Assembly: GCF_900109265.1 (NCBI RefSeq)
Contig: NZ_FNZM01000005.1
Span: 366,836-430,835, forward strand
DNA length: 64,000 bases
Source: Paraburkholderia tropica
Lineage (GTDB): Bacteria; Pseudomonadota; Gammaproteobacteria; Burkholderiales; Burkholderiaceae
Reading direction: 5' to 3'
The position numbers were made by a program, and so were the translations under genes. The notes beneath the pieces were generated by a model. It ran no database searches. It worked only from the letters and a program-made list of their open reading frames with translations, and had not been told where the DNA came from. This document shows positions 1 through 11,709 of the stretch, in pieces. Numbering within the stretch: position 1 is the stretch's first letter; every line of letters begins with the position of its first letter.

Positions 1-1074
1 GTGCAGGCGCGCCATTTCGTCGTCGAGCGCGGCGGTGGCGTCGTGGTCGAGGCCGTCGGTGACCATCAGCACGGTGGCGCGGCCGCCGAGCATGCGGCGC
101 GCCCAGCGGCGGTTGAATTCCGCGAGCGTTGCGCCGATGCGCGTGCCGCCCGACCAGTCCGCCACCTGCGCGGCGAGTTGCGCGAGCGCGATGTCGGGAT
201 CGCGTTCGCGCAGCGCGCGCGTGGCGTAGGTGAGGCGCGTGCCGAACAGGAACACCTGCAGACGTTCGCGCGATTGCAGTAGCGCGTGGCAGAAGTAGAG
301 CACGGCGCGCGAATAGGCGCTCATCGATCCGGAGATGTCGAGCAGCAGCACGAGCGGCAGCTTGCGCTCGACGGGCGCGCGGTATTTCCACACGGTCCAG
401 TCGCCGCCCGCGCGCACGGCATGACGCGCGCTCGCGCGCAGATCGGCGTGCGTGCCGCGCGACGAGGTTTTCAGACGCCGCGTGCGCTCGGTCGCGAGCG
501 GCAGCCGGCGCGCGCGGATCAGGTGGCGCAGCGTGCGCCATTCGTCGGCGGTGAGCGTGTCGAAGTCGCGCTGGCGCAGGCGCTCCTCGGCACTGAAGGT
601 CGCGTGCGCGCGCAGTTCGTGCTGCTCGTGCGTCGGGGGCGGGTGCGGCGCGTTCGCGCGCGTGGCGGCCCGCGCGGCGAGCGCGTCGGCGAGACGGTTA
701 TTGCGGCGCGGCGGCGGCAGCGCGCCGCGCACCTTCGGCAGCAGCAGCGCGCGCAGCTTGCCTTCCCAGTCGGGATCGCGCCAGAACAGCGCGAACGCGG
801 CGTCGAACAGTTCGCGCTCGTCGGGCGCGGCGGTGAGCAGCGCGGCCAGCGCCGCGCGCACGTCGTCGCGGCGCGCGAGGTCGATGAAGGCGAGCGCGTC
901 GATGGCTTCGGCGGCGCGCGCGCCCGACATCGGCAAGCCCGCGCCGCGCAGCACGCGCACGAAGTGCACGACGTTGCGCGCGAGCATGGGCGGGCCGCCG
1001 TGCGCGTCCGATGCGCGGGAAGCGGCGGTGAGCGAAGTGGCAAGCGCGGGCGCGCGCGGCATCGGCATCGACAT
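1..1074 (-). CDS. coxE: VWA-domain CoxE-like protein (C-terminus beyond the window edge)
   Basis: The reading frame is open from the ATG at 1074 down to base 1, giving 358 residues with no stop, so the gene continues to the left. A von Willebrand A fold begins near residue 240 with the MIDAS motif DISGSMS (246-252), preceded by the hydrophobic strand PLVLLLD. The first 180 residues match the CoxE/DUF58-like layout. Proteins of this family work with a MoxR ATPase (CoxD) in maturing the metal centre of CO-dehydrogenase-like hydroxylases. The start overlaps the coxD stop by one base (TAATG), which implies translational coupling. Family assignment is firm; the exact role here is inferred from the operon. 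Confidence 0.85.
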   Translation of the reverse strand, partial: MSMPMPRAPALATSLTAASRASDAHGGPPMLARNVVHFVRVLRGAGLPMSGARAAEAIDALAFIDLARRDDVRAALAALLTAAPDERELFDAAFALFWRDPDWEGKLRALLLPKVRGALPPPRRNNRLADALAARAATRANAPHPPPTHEQHELRAHATFSAEERLRQRDFDTLTADEWRTLRHLIRARRLPLATERTRRLKTSSRGTHADLRASARHAVRAGGDWTVWKYRAPVERKLPLVLLLDISGSMSAYSRAVLYFCHALLQSRERLQVFLFGTRLTYATRALRERDPDIALAQLAAQVADWSGGTRIGATLAEFNRRWARRMLGGRATVLMVTDGLDHDATAALDDEMARLH

Positions 1075-1961
1075 TACTCCGCGAGCGCGAGCGTGTCGGC
1101 GATCCGTTGCGCGTCGAGCTGCGCGAGATCGTCCTGATACTTGAGCAGCACGCCCAGCGTGTCCTGCACCGATTGCGGATCGAGTTCGGTCACGCTGAGC
1201 GCGTGCAGCGCGCGGCACCAGTCGATGGTTTCGGCGATGCCCGGCGCCTTGAACAGATCCATCGTGCGCAGTTGATGCACGAAAGCGACGGCGCGGCGTT
1301 GCAGATCGGCCGAGGTCTCGCTCGCTCGCGCCGCGACGATGGCGAGTTCGCGCGCGCGATCCGGGTAGCCGAGCCACTGATAGAGACAGCGGCGCTTGAG
1401 CGCGTCGTGCACTTCGCGCGTGCGGTTCGACGTGATGACGACGAGCGGCGGCTCGCTCGCGCGCACCGTGCCGTATTCGGGTATCGACACCTGGAAGTCC
1501 GAAAGCAGTTCGAGCAGGAAGGCTTCGAACGGCTCGTCGGCGCGGTCGATTTCGTCGATCAGCAGCACGCGGCGCGCGCCCGGATGTTGCGGATCGGGTT
1601 GAAGCGCCTGCAACAGCGGACGCTTGAGGAGGAATTCGTCGCGATAGAGCGTGTCGTTGCGCGGCGTGTCGCCGGCGGCTTCGGCGAGGCGCAGCGCCAT
1701 GATCTGACGCGGATAGTCCCACTCGTAGAGCGCGCTCGCCGTGTCGAGACCTTCGTAGCATTGCAGGCGCAGCAGCGTCGTGCCGCAGAGCGCCGCGGCG
1801 GCTTTCGCGAGTTCGGTCTTGCCCACGCCGGGCTCGCCTTCGAGAAACAGCGGGCGCTGCATCTTGAGCGCGAGAAACAGCGCCGTGGCCAGTTCGCGGC
1901 TCGCGAAATAGCCCTGCGCTTCGAGTTGCGCGAGCGTGTCGTCGATGGTGGCGGGGAGCAT
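1074..1961 (-). CDS. coxD: MoxR-type AAA ATPase, CoxD-like
   Basis: This is a 295-residue MoxR/CoxD ATPase. The Walker A motif GEPGVGKT lies at 42-49 and Walker B VLLIDEID at 132-139; a sensor-1-like VVITSNRTRE follows. In Oligotropha CoxD takes part in building the Mo-Cu site of CO dehydrogenase together with the VWA protein CoxE, which is the next gene here. I chose the ATG at 1961 (MLPATIDD) because the family starts close to this point. An in-frame GTG at 2072 would add 37 Arg-rich, non-conserved residues. It sits downstream of coxM and is probably cotranscribed with it despite a 115 bp gap that holds a hairpin. Confidence 0.87.
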   Translation of the reverse strand: MLPATIDDTLAQLEAQGYFASRELATALFLALKMQRPLFLEGEPGVGKTELAKAAAALCGTTLLRLQCYEGLDTASALYEWDYPRQIMALRLAEAAGDTPRNDTLYRDEFLLKRPLLQALQPDPQHPGARRVLLIDEIDRADEPFEAFLLELLSDFQVSIPEYGTVRASEPPLVVITSNRTREVHDALKRRCLYQWLGYPDRARELAIVAARASETSADLQRRAVAFVHQLRTMDLFKAPGIAETIDWCRALHALSVTELDPQSVQDTLGVLLKYQDDLAQLDAQRIADTLALAE

Positions 1962-2022
1962 GGCGGCCTTTGACTGCGCGAGCGTTTTCCTTGGTGGCGG
2001 GCGGAAGGTGGGCGAGAAGCAC

Positions 2023-2062
2023 CGGCGTCCGCGCGCGCAGAAAGTCGCGCGAACGGACGCCG
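2023..2062 (-). other. Intercistronic hairpin between coxM and coxD
   Basis: CGGCGTCCG (2023-2031) and CGGACGCCG (2054-2062) form a perfect 9 bp stem around a 22 nt loop. No U-tract follows on the minus strand, so a full terminator is unlikely. It could attenuate or stabilise mRNA between the structural genes and the maturation genes. Confidence 0.5.
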
Positions 2063-2076
2063 ATTCCCGCACGCGC

Positions 2077-2874
2077 CTAACCGAGCGCCTTCGTCACCGC
2101 ACGCGCCGCGAGCACCGGAATCAGGTGCGCCCGATACTCGGGGCTCGCATGCAGATCGCCGTTCAAGCCGTCCGCGCCGATCGTGACCGCGCGCGCCGCC
2201 TGCGCCGTGAAGCTCGCCGTGAGCGCGGTTTCGAGCGCCGTCGCGCGAAACACCGACGGCGCCGCGCCCGTCACGGCCACGCGCACGCCCGAGGCGAACT
2301 GCGCCACGAACACGCCCGTCAGCGCGAAGTGCGAGGCCGGATTGCGAAACTTTTCGTAGGCCGAACGTTCCGGAACCGGAAACTCGACGGCCACGATCAG
2401 CTCGTCGGGTTCGAGCGCGGTCTCGTACATGCCGAGGAAAAAGTCGTCGGCGGCGATGCGGCGGCGATCCGTCACCACGGTCGCGCCGAGACCGAGCACG
2501 GCGGCGGGATAGTCGGCGGCCGGGTCGTCGTTGGCGAGCGAGCCGCCGAGCGTGCCGAGCGCGCGCACCTGGCGGTCGCCGATATGCGCGGCCAGTTGCG
2601 CGAGGCCCGGCAGCGCGTTCTGGATCGGCGCGTTCGCGGCGACGTCGGCATGGCAGACCGCCGCGCCGATCTTCACGACCTTGCCGTCGACCGAGATCGT
2701 TTTCAGCTCGGGAATGCGCGTGACGTCGACGAGCGTGGACGGCTGCGCGAGCCGCAGCTTCATCGCCGCGAGCAGGCTCTGTCCGCCCGCGAGGAATTTG
2801 GCGTCCGCGTCGGCGGCAATCGCTTTCACGGCGCCTTGCGCGTCGCCCGCGCGCTGGTAGTCGAATGCGTACAT
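2077..2874 (-). CDS. coxM: FAD-binding medium subunit of CO-dehydrogenase-like hydroxylase
   Basis: This 265-residue protein is the flavin subunit that passes electrons from the [2Fe-2S] subunit to the final acceptor. The FAD pyrophosphate-binding motifs AGGQS (29-33) and TLGGS (108-112) are intact, and the C-terminal CODH flavoprotein domain with the RAxALE stretch is present. The length is slightly shorter than CoxM of Oligotropha (about 288). The ATG at 2874 is 13 bp after the coxL stop, as expected inside an operon. Confidence 0.93.
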   Translation of the reverse strand: MYAFDYQRAGDAQGAVKAIAADADAKFLAGGQSLLAAMKLRLAQPSTLVDVTRIPELKTISVDGKVVKIGAAVCHADVAANAPIQNALPGLAQLAAHIGDRQVRALGTLGGSLANDDPAADYPAAVLGLGATVVTDRRRIAADDFFLGMYETALEPDELIVAVEFPVPERSAYEKFRNPASHFALTGVFVAQFASGVRVAVTGAAPSVFRATALETALTASFTAQAARAVTIGADGLNGDLHASPEYRAHLIPVLAARAVTKALG

Positions 2875-2887
2875 GGTGGGCCTCCGC

Positions 2888-5335
<2,448 letters not shown>

Positions 5336-5349
5336 GGCGGCCTCCCTCG

Positions 5350-5862
5350 TCACGCCGCCGAAGCGGTGGCGGGTTGCGCGGCGGGCTGCTCCGCGGCCTG
5401 CATGGCTTCGGCGCCCTGGAGCACGGCCTTCACGATGTTGTGATAGCCCGTACAGCGGCACAGATTGCCGTCGAGGTTCGCGCGCACGTCCGCTTCGGTC
5501 AGGCCCGGACACGCGTGCGCGAGCGCCACCGCGCTCATCACCATGCCGGGCGTGCAGAAGCCGCATTGCAGGCCGTGGCAGTCGCGGAAAGCGGCCTGCA
5601 TCGGATGCATCGCGCCGTTGGCGGCGAGGCCTTCGATCGTCGTCACGTTCATGCCGTCGCACTGCACGGCGAGCGTGTTGCACGATTTGATCGCGCGGCC
5701 GTTCAGATGCACGGTGCACGCGCCGCATTGGGCCGTGTCGCAGCCGACGTGCGTGCCGGTGAGGCGCCGCTGCTCGCGCAGAAACTGGACCAGAAGCGTG
5801 TGAGGTTCGATCTCGGCGGTCACGGGCTGGCCGTTGACCGTGAGGCTGAGGCTGATCGCCAT
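5350..5862 (-). CDS. coxS: [2Fe-2S] small subunit of CO-dehydrogenase-like hydroxylase
   Basis: This 170-residue subunit has the two [2Fe-2S] sites of the family. Plant-type ferredoxin cysteines are at 41, 46, 49 and 61, and the helical-domain cysteines are C100-x2-C103 and C135-R-C137. It relays electrons from the molybdenum centre to the FAD subunit. AGGAG sits seven bases before the ATG at 5862, so I reject the longer frame that begins at 6201. It is the first gene of the coxSLMDE operon. The last 20 residues are Ala/Gln-rich and not conserved. Confidence 0.94.
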   Translation of the reverse strand: MAISLSLTVNGQPVTAEIEPHTLLVQFLREQRRLTGTHVGCDTAQCGACTVHLNGRAIKSCNTLAVQCDGMNVTTIEGLAANGAMHPMQAAFRDCHGLQCGFCTPGMVMSAVALAHACPGLTEADVRANLDGNLCRCTGYHNIVKAVLQGAEAMQAAEQPAAQPATASAA

Positions 5863-6311
5863 GGGCTGTCTCCTGTCGCCCGGAGCGACGCGCGCGCATC
5901 GCGCCCGGGTACCACACTCGGTGAGGATCAGGGACCGGCCTGGCCCGCGTTCACCACTTGCCCCGAGATGCCGCCTGCGATCTTTCGTCCGGCGCGCGTC
6001 CGAATCGGAAGACGGCGCATGCCGCGGCGCGGATTGGGCGCGCGCGACGAGGACAAAAGCGAGGGCGAAAGCGGGGACGAGGGTCCGGCTGGTGCTGTGC
6101 TGTTCAGTGCGTGGAATGCGTGCTGCTGAATTACCGATGCCGTGCTGCTGTATTGCCGTTCTTCCGGCTGCCGCGATGATGCTCGGCACAGTAAAGCACA
6201 CTTTGCCGATTTACGCTGCGCGGGCTTTTACCCGCCATAAGCGGCGTTTTTCAGCGTTTTTGCAAGTGTTTCAGGCGTTTTTTGCACTGCGGCCATGCCG
6301 GGCGCGCGCAT
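5863..6311. other. Gene-free stretch upstream of coxS
   Basis: This interval lies between coxS and the permease terminator. A short GCGGG/CCCGC hairpin lies near 6217-6233. The promoter of the cox operon must be here, but I cannot place -35 and -10 boxes with confidence. I see no convincing protein frame. Confidence 0.4.
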
Positions 6312-6349
6312 GAAAAACGGCCCGTCCGGACAAGCCGGAACGGGCCGTT
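6312..6349 (-). terminator. Rho-independent terminator of the amino-acid permease
   Basis: Read on the minus strand, AACGGCCCG...CGGGCCGTT forms a GC-rich stem ending in TTTTTC. It starts about 36 bases after the permease stop at 6386. Confidence 0.85.
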
Positions 6350-6385
6350 GCAGCGCAGCGAAAGCGCGCCGGGAATGTCGGGCGC

Positions 6386-7792
6386 TTACTGCTCGTGCGG
6401 CTGATGCGCGAGGCGCGAATGGCGGCGCGAGTAGCCGAAGTAAATCGCCATGCCGATCACCAGCCAGACGATGAACGCGATCCACGTCACGCGCGCGAGG
6501 TTCAGCATCAGGAACAGGCACGACGCCACGGCGAGGACCGGCACCACCGGCACGCCGGGGCAGCGGAACGCGCGCGGCAGATGCGGGTGCGTCTTGCGCA
6601 GCACGAGCACGGCGATCGACACCATCGAGAACGCCGCGAGCGTGCCGATGTTGATCAGCTCGGCGAGCACGTTGAGCGGCACGAGCGCGCCGATCAGGCC
6701 GAAGAAGATGCCCACGAGCCAGGTCGTGAAGAACGGCGTGGCGAAGCGCGGATGCACCTTCGAGAGCTTCGCGGGCAGCAGGCCGTCGCGCGACATCGCG
6801 TAGATGATGCGGGTCTGGCCGTAGCTCATCACCAGAATCACGGTGAGCATGCCGAGCACGGCGCCGAGGTCGATGAAGCCCGCGACCCACGGCTGGCCGG
6901 CGACCTGCAGCGCGTACGACACCGGATGGCCGATGTTGGCGAACTGCGCCGACGGCACGATGCCCGTGACCACGGCCGCGACCGCCACGTAGAGCACCGC
7001 GCAGACGGCGAGCGAGGCGATGATGCCGGCGGGCAGATCGCGCTTCGGATTCTTGACTTCCTCGGCGGCGGACGAGACCGCATCGAAGCCGATGAAGGCG
7101 AAGAACATCACCGCCGCCGCGCCGAACACGCCGTTCCAGCCGTTGGGCATGAACGGATGCCAGTTCTCGGGCTTGACGTGGAACGCGCCCACGGCGATCA
7201 CGAGCAGCACGACCGTGACCTTGATCGCGACCATGATGTTGTTGATGCGCGTGGATTCGCGCACGCCGATCGCGAGCAGCGCCGTGATGCCCATCATCAC
7301 GAGGAAGGCGGGCAGGTTGAACAGCGTGTGCACGCCCGGCACCGCGCCCGGCGCGGCCGTGAGCGCGGCGGGCAGATGCACGCCGAAGCCGCCGAGCAGC
7401 GATTGCAGATAACCCGACCAGCCGACCGAGACCGCCGAGCTGGCGAGGCCGTATTCGAGCATCAGATCCCAGCCGATGATCCACGCGATCAGTTCGCCGA
7501 GCGTGGCGTACGAATAGGTGTAGATCGAGCCGGCGACCGGGATCGTCGAGGCGAATTCGGCGTACGACAGCGCCGCGAAGCAGCAGGCCACGGCGGCGAT
7601 CAGGAACGAGACCATCAGCGCGGGGCCGGCCTGCACGGCGCCGGTGCCGGTCAGCACGAAAATGCCGGTGCCGATGATCGCGCCGATACCGAGGAAAGTG
7701 AGGTCCAGAGCGCCGAGAGCCTTCTTCAGGCCGGCGCCCTGCGCGCTCGCCTTCAGCATGTTTTCGACGTTCTTCTTGCGAAAGAGGGACAT
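6386..7792 (-). CDS. APC-superfamily amino-acid permease (YfnA/CAT type)
   Basis: This 468-residue inner-membrane protein has about 12 hydrophobic segments. It opens with the APC signature GIGAIIGTGIFVLTG near residue 36 and has the conserved GFDAVSSAAEEVKNP stretch in the middle, as in cationic-amino-acid transporters and Bacillus YfnA. It probably imports an amino acid by proton symport; the sequence does not tell which one. The start at 7792 (MSLFRKKN) gives the usual cytoplasmic N-terminus; upstream extensions are Arg-rich and unlike the family. It stands alone with its own terminator. Confidence 0.9.
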   Translation of the reverse strand: MSLFRKKNVENMLKASAQGAGLKKALGALDLTFLGIGAIIGTGIFVLTGTGAVQAGPALMVSFLIAAVACCFAALSYAEFASTIPVAGSIYTYSYATLGELIAWIIGWDLMLEYGLASSAVSVGWSGYLQSLLGGFGVHLPAALTAAPGAVPGVHTLFNLPAFLVMMGITALLAIGVRESTRINNIMVAIKVTVVLLVIAVGAFHVKPENWHPFMPNGWNGVFGAAAVMFFAFIGFDAVSSAAEEVKNPKRDLPAGIIASLAVCAVLYVAVAAVVTGIVPSAQFANIGHPVSYALQVAGQPWVAGFIDLGAVLGMLTVILVMSYGQTRIIYAMSRDGLLPAKLSKVHPRFATPFFTTWLVGIFFGLIGALVPLNVLAELINIGTLAAFSMVSIAVLVLRKTHPHLPRAFRCPGVPVVPVLAVASCLFLMLNLARVTWIAFIVWLVIGMAIYFGYSRRHSRLAHQPHEQ

Positions 7793-8163
7793 TTGGCGGG
7801 GAACTCCAGGTAGAACGCGCGAGGCGCCGATCGGATGGGATCGCGCCTGCGTGCCGTATGTCGGGGAAACCTGCAATTTTATCCGATCGCCGTGTCGGAA
7901 CCGGCTCAATCGGGTCGGAAGCCGCCGCAAGGCGCAGTCGATTCCGCCGCAAACGGGCGCGGCTGCGCGCGATCCTTGCCGGGCGTTTCGCGAATCGGCG
8001 AAATCATTTCCGGATCAAGGGCTTATGGCGAGAAGGTTGCCTGAGTGGGACGGCGCACGCTTGCATGCGCCGGGCGTGCAGGCGTGCGGCGCGACGGCGC
8101 GCAGCCGGGTGCGGCAAGAGGACGCCGCACGCCACCGCCCGTCCGGGCGCGAATCCGCGCCGC
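7793..8163. other. Gene-free stretch upstream of the permease
   Basis: This is the permease promoter region and the 3' side of the response-regulator gene. No convincing frame, repeat or terminator was seen. Confidence 0.4.
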
Positions 8164-8820
8164 TCAGAAGCTCGCGGTGGGCGCGAGATCGACGAGCTGG
8201 TTGCTCATCGCGTAGAAGGTCAGCTCTGCGTTGTTGTTGAGCTTCATCTTTTCGAGCAGGCGCGTGCGGTAGACGCTCACCGTCTTCACGGAGAGCGAGA
8301 GCGTGTGCGCGATGTCGGTGAGGCGCTTGCCCGAGGCGAGCATGCACAGCGTCTGGTATTCGCGGTCGGAGAGCTTTTCGTGCGGCAGCTGCTCGGCGTC
8401 GACCAGCACGTAATCGGCGAGCGCCTCGGCCATCGCCGGGCTCACATACTTGCGGCCGCTCGCGACCTGCTGGATCGCGGCCGTCATCTGCGCGGCGTCC
8501 ACGGTCTTGGACAGATAGCCCGACGCGCCGGCCTTCAGCGCGCGCACCGCGTATTGATCCTCGCGATACATCGAGAACATCAGCACCGGCACGCGCGGCG
8601 CCTTTTTCTTCGCGCGTTTGAGCACCTCGATGCCGCTCATGTCGGGCAGCGAGATGTCGAGCAGGACCACGTCGCAGGCGTGGCGCGCGAGCGCGACGAG
8701 CGCCTCGCTGCCGGTCTGGGCTTCGATCACTTCGCAGGCGATGCCGCGGTCGAGCAGCAACTGGCGCACGCCCTGGCGCACCACGGCGTGATCGTCGACG
8801 AGCAGGATGCGCAGGGTCAT
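8164..8820 (-). CDS. NarL/LuxR-type response regulator
   Basis: This 218-residue protein has a receiver domain followed by a LuxR helix-turn-helix. The acidic pair is in LVDDH, the phosphorylated Asp is in VVLLDISLPD, and the switch lysine is in YLSKT. The HTH runs from LSDREYQTL to LLEKM near the C-terminus. Its start overlaps the kinase stop (ATGA at 8817-8820), so the two are translationally coupled and should form a cognate pair. The target genes are not visible from sequence. Confidence 0.93.
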   Translation of the reverse strand: MTLRILLVDDHAVVRQGVRQLLLDRGIACEVIEAQTGSEALVALARHACDVVLLDISLPDMSGIEVLKRAKKKAPRVPVLMFSMYREDQYAVRALKAGASGYLSKTVDAAQMTAAIQQVASGRKYVSPAMAEALADYVLVDAEQLPHEKLSDREYQTLCMLASGKRLTDIAHTLSLSVKTVSVYRTRLLEKMKLNNNAELTFYAMSNQLVDLAPTASF

Positions 8821-9767
8821 GAGCGGGCGTCCTGAGCGGAGTTCGGAAGAGAAGACGGGGCGGTGTCGGCGCAGAGCGTGTCCCAGAGGAAGCGCGCTTC
8901 GACGTTCGTGCCGGGGCGGGCCTGGCCCGGTTGCGCGGTCGCTGCGCGCAGCGTGCCGCCGAATGCGGCGCAGCGCTCGCGCATGCCGGAGACGCCGTAG
9001 TAGCTGCGGCCCGTGGCGCCGGCGGCGTCGTCGTGTACGAACGCGAGCGACGCGTCCTGCTGGCGGCTCTGGCGCTTCACGCGGCGGGCGGCTTCGCGCG
9101 ACAGGCCCACGCCGTCGTCGACGACGGTGAGGATCAGCTCGCGCTCGGTGCTGTCGAGACGGACTTCGACGCGCGTCGCCTGGGCGTGGCGCGCGACGTT
9201 GGTGAGCGCTTCCTGCGCGACGCGGAACACGGCCAGCGCGGCTTCGCCGGGCAGCGCCGCGAGGCGTGCGTCGCAGGTGCCGCCGGTGAATTGCGCGCTC
9301 AGGCCGGTGCGCGACGCGAAGCCGCGCGTCCAGCGCTTGAGCGCCGGCGCGAGGCCCGCGTCCAGTTCGGGTGCGTGCAGGCCGTCGAGCACGTGGCGCA
9401 CGGCAGTGGCGGCGGCGTCGAGCGAGCGGGCGACCAGCGCGAGCGCGTCGGCGCATTGCGGCGGGGCATCGGCGGGCAGCCAGGTGTAGACGTTGGCGAT
9501 GGCGAAACGGGTCGCGGCCAGTTCGGCGCCCACGCTGTCGTGCAGCTCGCGGGCGAGGCGATGGCGCGCGGCCTCGTCGGCGTCCACGCGTGCGGCGCCG
9601 GCCGCGACGATCTGCCGCTGCACGCGCGCGATGGCGTCGAGCGCGGCGCGTGCGCCATCGGCGTTGGCCAGCAAGGAGAGGCCGCCGCCCGCATGGCTGG
9701 CGCGCGCCGCGGACGCATCAGCGCCAGGCGCGCGCGCGTTGCCCGCGGCGTAAGTCGACGTATCCAT
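8817..9767 (-). CDS. Soluble NarX/DegS-type sensor histidine kinase (HisKA_3)
   Basis: This 316-residue kinase has the HisKA_3 phosphoacceptor box RHRLARELHDSVG near residue 68. The HATPase_c domain has N-box EALTNVARHA, G-box DDGVGLS and GVSGMRER. No membrane segment or recognisable sensor domain precedes the dimerisation helix; the first 40 residues are Ala-rich. It therefore probably senses an intracellular cue or depends on a partner. It is coupled to the response regulator downstream. Confidence 0.9.
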   Translation of the reverse strand: MDTSTYAAGNARAPGADASAARASHAGGGLSLLANADGARAALDAIARVQRQIVAAGAARVDADEAARHRLARELHDSVGAELAATRFAIANVYTWLPADAPPQCADALALVARSLDAAATAVRHVLDGLHAPELDAGLAPALKRWTRGFASRTGLSAQFTGGTCDARLAALPGEAALAVFRVAQEALTNVARHAQATRVEVRLDSTERELILTVVDDGVGLSREAARRVKRQSRQQDASLAFVHDDAAGATGRSYYGVSGMRERCAAFGGTLRAATAQPGQARPGTNVEARFLWDTLCADTAPSSLPNSAQDARS

Positions 9768-10145
9768 CCTTCCCCCGTTGAGGAACCGGTCCCGCCTGGT
9801 TCCTGGCTCCGCGCCGGCTGAATCGGTGGCCTTTCCGCGTCGGAAAGCGGGACCCCGAATTCGCTCGGCGCAGCGTAACGAAATTTACATCCGGTAACAA
9901 CCTGACCGAGACTCTGCCAGGCATTCCGAAATGGCCGATGTTGCGCCGCGATAATATCCCAAAATAAGAAAAGATACAGTCGGGAAAGGCTTTAGCGGCG
10001 AAACCTGAGAGCCGGCTTGAAGTTCGGCTCGCGTGCGTCTTCTCGATTTCTGTCAGAAAAACACTGACAAAGAAGCTACGCGAAATCGGCGAAAAATGTA
10101 ACTGTCCGGGCAGTTTATGCGTGTTGTTGTTGCGTGCATACCGCG
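9768..10145. other. Gene-free, AT-richer stretch upstream of the histidine kinase
   Basis: Base composition drops here relative to the flanks. TGTCAG...CTGACA near 10048-10070 is an imperfect operator-like inverted repeat. A TATTAT-like -10 on the minus strand lies at 9952-9957, but its -35 is weak. Confidence 0.4.
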
Positions 10146-10178
10146 AAAAAAAACCGGAGCGCGGGGCTCCGGTTTTTT
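10146..10178 (-). terminator. Rho-independent terminator after fpr
   Basis: AAAAAACCGGAGC...GCTCCGGTTTTTT forms a strong stem with U-tracts in both directions. It ends fpr on the minus strand 44 bp after the stop and would also work on the plus strand. Confidence 0.9.
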
Positions 10179-10221
10179 GGGCGTGGCGTGCTGCGGCTTT
10201 TCGCCGCCGCCGGCGAGGAAA

Positions 10222-10992
10222 TCAGCCGACGAATGCCTTTTCGATCACATAGTGACCCGGCTCGTTGTTGCTGCCTTCCTTGAGGCCGGCCTTTTCGAGC
10301 AGTTCGACCGTGTCGCGCAGCATGTGCGTGCTGCCGCAGAGCATGATGCGGTCGCGCTCGGGCGTGAACGCCGGCAGGTCGAGGTCGGCGAACAGCTTGC
10401 CGGTGTCGATCAGTTCGGTGATACGGCCGCGGTTGTCGAACACTTCGCGCGTGACGGTCGGGTAGTAGACCAGCTTTTCGCGGACGATCTCGCCCAGGTA
10501 TTCGTGCTCGCGCAGTTCTTCGGTGATGAATTCCTTGTACGCGAGTTCATCGACGAAACGGCAGGTGTGCGTGAGGACGATCTTGTCGAAGCGGTCGTAA
10601 ATGTCCGGATCCTTGATGATCGACATGAACGGCGCGAGGCCCGTGCCGGTCGACAGCATCCACAGCACTTTGCCGGGCAGCAGGTTGTCGGCCACCAGCG
10701 TACCGACGGGCTTCTTGCCGATCAGCACCTTGTCGCCGACTTTCAGATGCTGCAGGCGCGACGTGAGCGGGCCGTCCGGCACCTTGATGCTCAGGAATTC
10801 GAGGTGTTCCTCGTAGTTCGCGCTCGCCAGCGAATAGGCGCGCATCAGCGGCTTGCCGTCCACTTCGAGGCCGACCATCGTGAACTGGCCGTTGTCGAAA
10901 CGCAGGGCCTGGTCGCGCGTGCAGGTGAAGCTGAAAAGCGTGTCGGTCCAGTGATGGACGCTCAGAACGGTTTCTTCGGTGTGTTTGCTCAT
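10222..10992 (-). CDS. fpr: Ferredoxin/flavodoxin-NADP+ reductase
   Basis: This 256-residue flavoprotein has the length typical of bacterial Fpr. The FAD-binding motif RAYSLAS lies near residue 50, the NADP-binding GTGLAPF near 112, and the AMP-side CGS motif in IMLCGSTHM. It exchanges electrons between NADPH and ferredoxin or flavodoxin and is often linked to oxidative-stress defence. I chose the ATG at 10992 (MSKHTEETV) because AGGA precedes it and the upstream 36 residues are not conserved. It is a single-gene unit with its own terminator. Confidence 0.94.
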   Translation of the reverse strand: MSKHTEETVLSVHHWTDTLFSFTCTRDQALRFDNGQFTMVGLEVDGKPLMRAYSLASANYEEHLEFLSIKVPDGPLTSRLQHLKVGDKVLIGKKPVGTLVADNLLPGKVLWMLSTGTGLAPFMSIIKDPDIYDRFDKIVLTHTCRFVDELAYKEFITEELREHEYLGEIVREKLVYYPTVTREVFDNRGRITELIDTGKLFADLDLPAFTPERDRIMLCGSTHMLRDTVELLEKAGLKEGSNNEPGHYVIEKAFVG

Positions 10993-11660
10993 GGTTCCTG
11001 ATGATGCGAAACGAGGTCCGCCGGACGGGGCGTTCCTTCCGGCCGCATGACGATGCATGACTGGCCCGGTATGACGATGCGCGGCGCGCGGCTCTGACAT
11101 CCGGTGGCTACGTGGCTTTGCAGGCGCTGACCGTGCCGCTGCGAGCCCGCAGCCTCGATGCGAACGAGGCGCAATCCGCCATTTTACCGCGTGCGCGCCT
11201 CATGGGCGGCGCCGCGCTGCAAGGGGAGGGAAGCTCGCGTGGGCCGAGGCATCGTGCTGGCGCCCGTACGCGGCTGGCGTGACGGGTAGCGCTGGCTGCC
11301 GATCGGCGGAAAACGGCTGGCGCCGGCCGGGCCGTGCCGGACTTTGTGCTCCGGGCCGCATGCGGCCCCGATTGCGTCCGGTTCAGCCCGATTTCGATTC
11401 GATTTCGCTCAGAGCGACTCGAATCCGGCCGTCCTGCCCGTTCCACCAGGGAGCGGGCGTGCTTGCCGCGAGCGGCGCGCGTCGCGAACGAGGCGCGCCT
11501 GCGAATGTTCGCCCCAGATAATACCGGATCGTCTGACAGGCCGCACCATTGACCCTGACGGCGGGGCAGTTTCGCGGCGCGCGAACAACGCTTGAAACTG
11601 CTCAGGATGCCTCAGCAGACATCGGCGGGTTTCAGCAGACGCCGAGCGGGCTTCATCGGG
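10993..11660. other. Gene-free stretch between fpr and the lysE-like gene
   Basis: About 670 bases hold several Arg-rich frames but none with family-like sequence or a credible ribosome site. The fpr promoter must lie at the left end. The right end runs into a tandem repeat. Confidence 0.4.
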
Positions 11661-11709
11661 CAAAGGTCGGCGGTCAAAGGTCAAAGGTCAGCGGTCAAAG
11701 GTCAGCGGT
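11661..11709. repeat. 14 bp tandem repeat CAAAGGTCAGCGGT
   Basis: Units lie at 11661-11674 (one change), 11675-11681 (half unit), 11682-11695 and 11696-11709. The array overlaps the last codons of the lysE-like gene, whose TGA is at 11702-11704, so the coding end itself lies in repeat sequence. Confidence 0.85.

Noticed and set aside
374..380. Form I Mo-Cu CO dehydrogenase (coordinates refer to CoxL residues)
   Set aside because: The active-site loop is AYRGAGR, not AYxCSFR, so a true CO dehydrogenase cannot be claimed.
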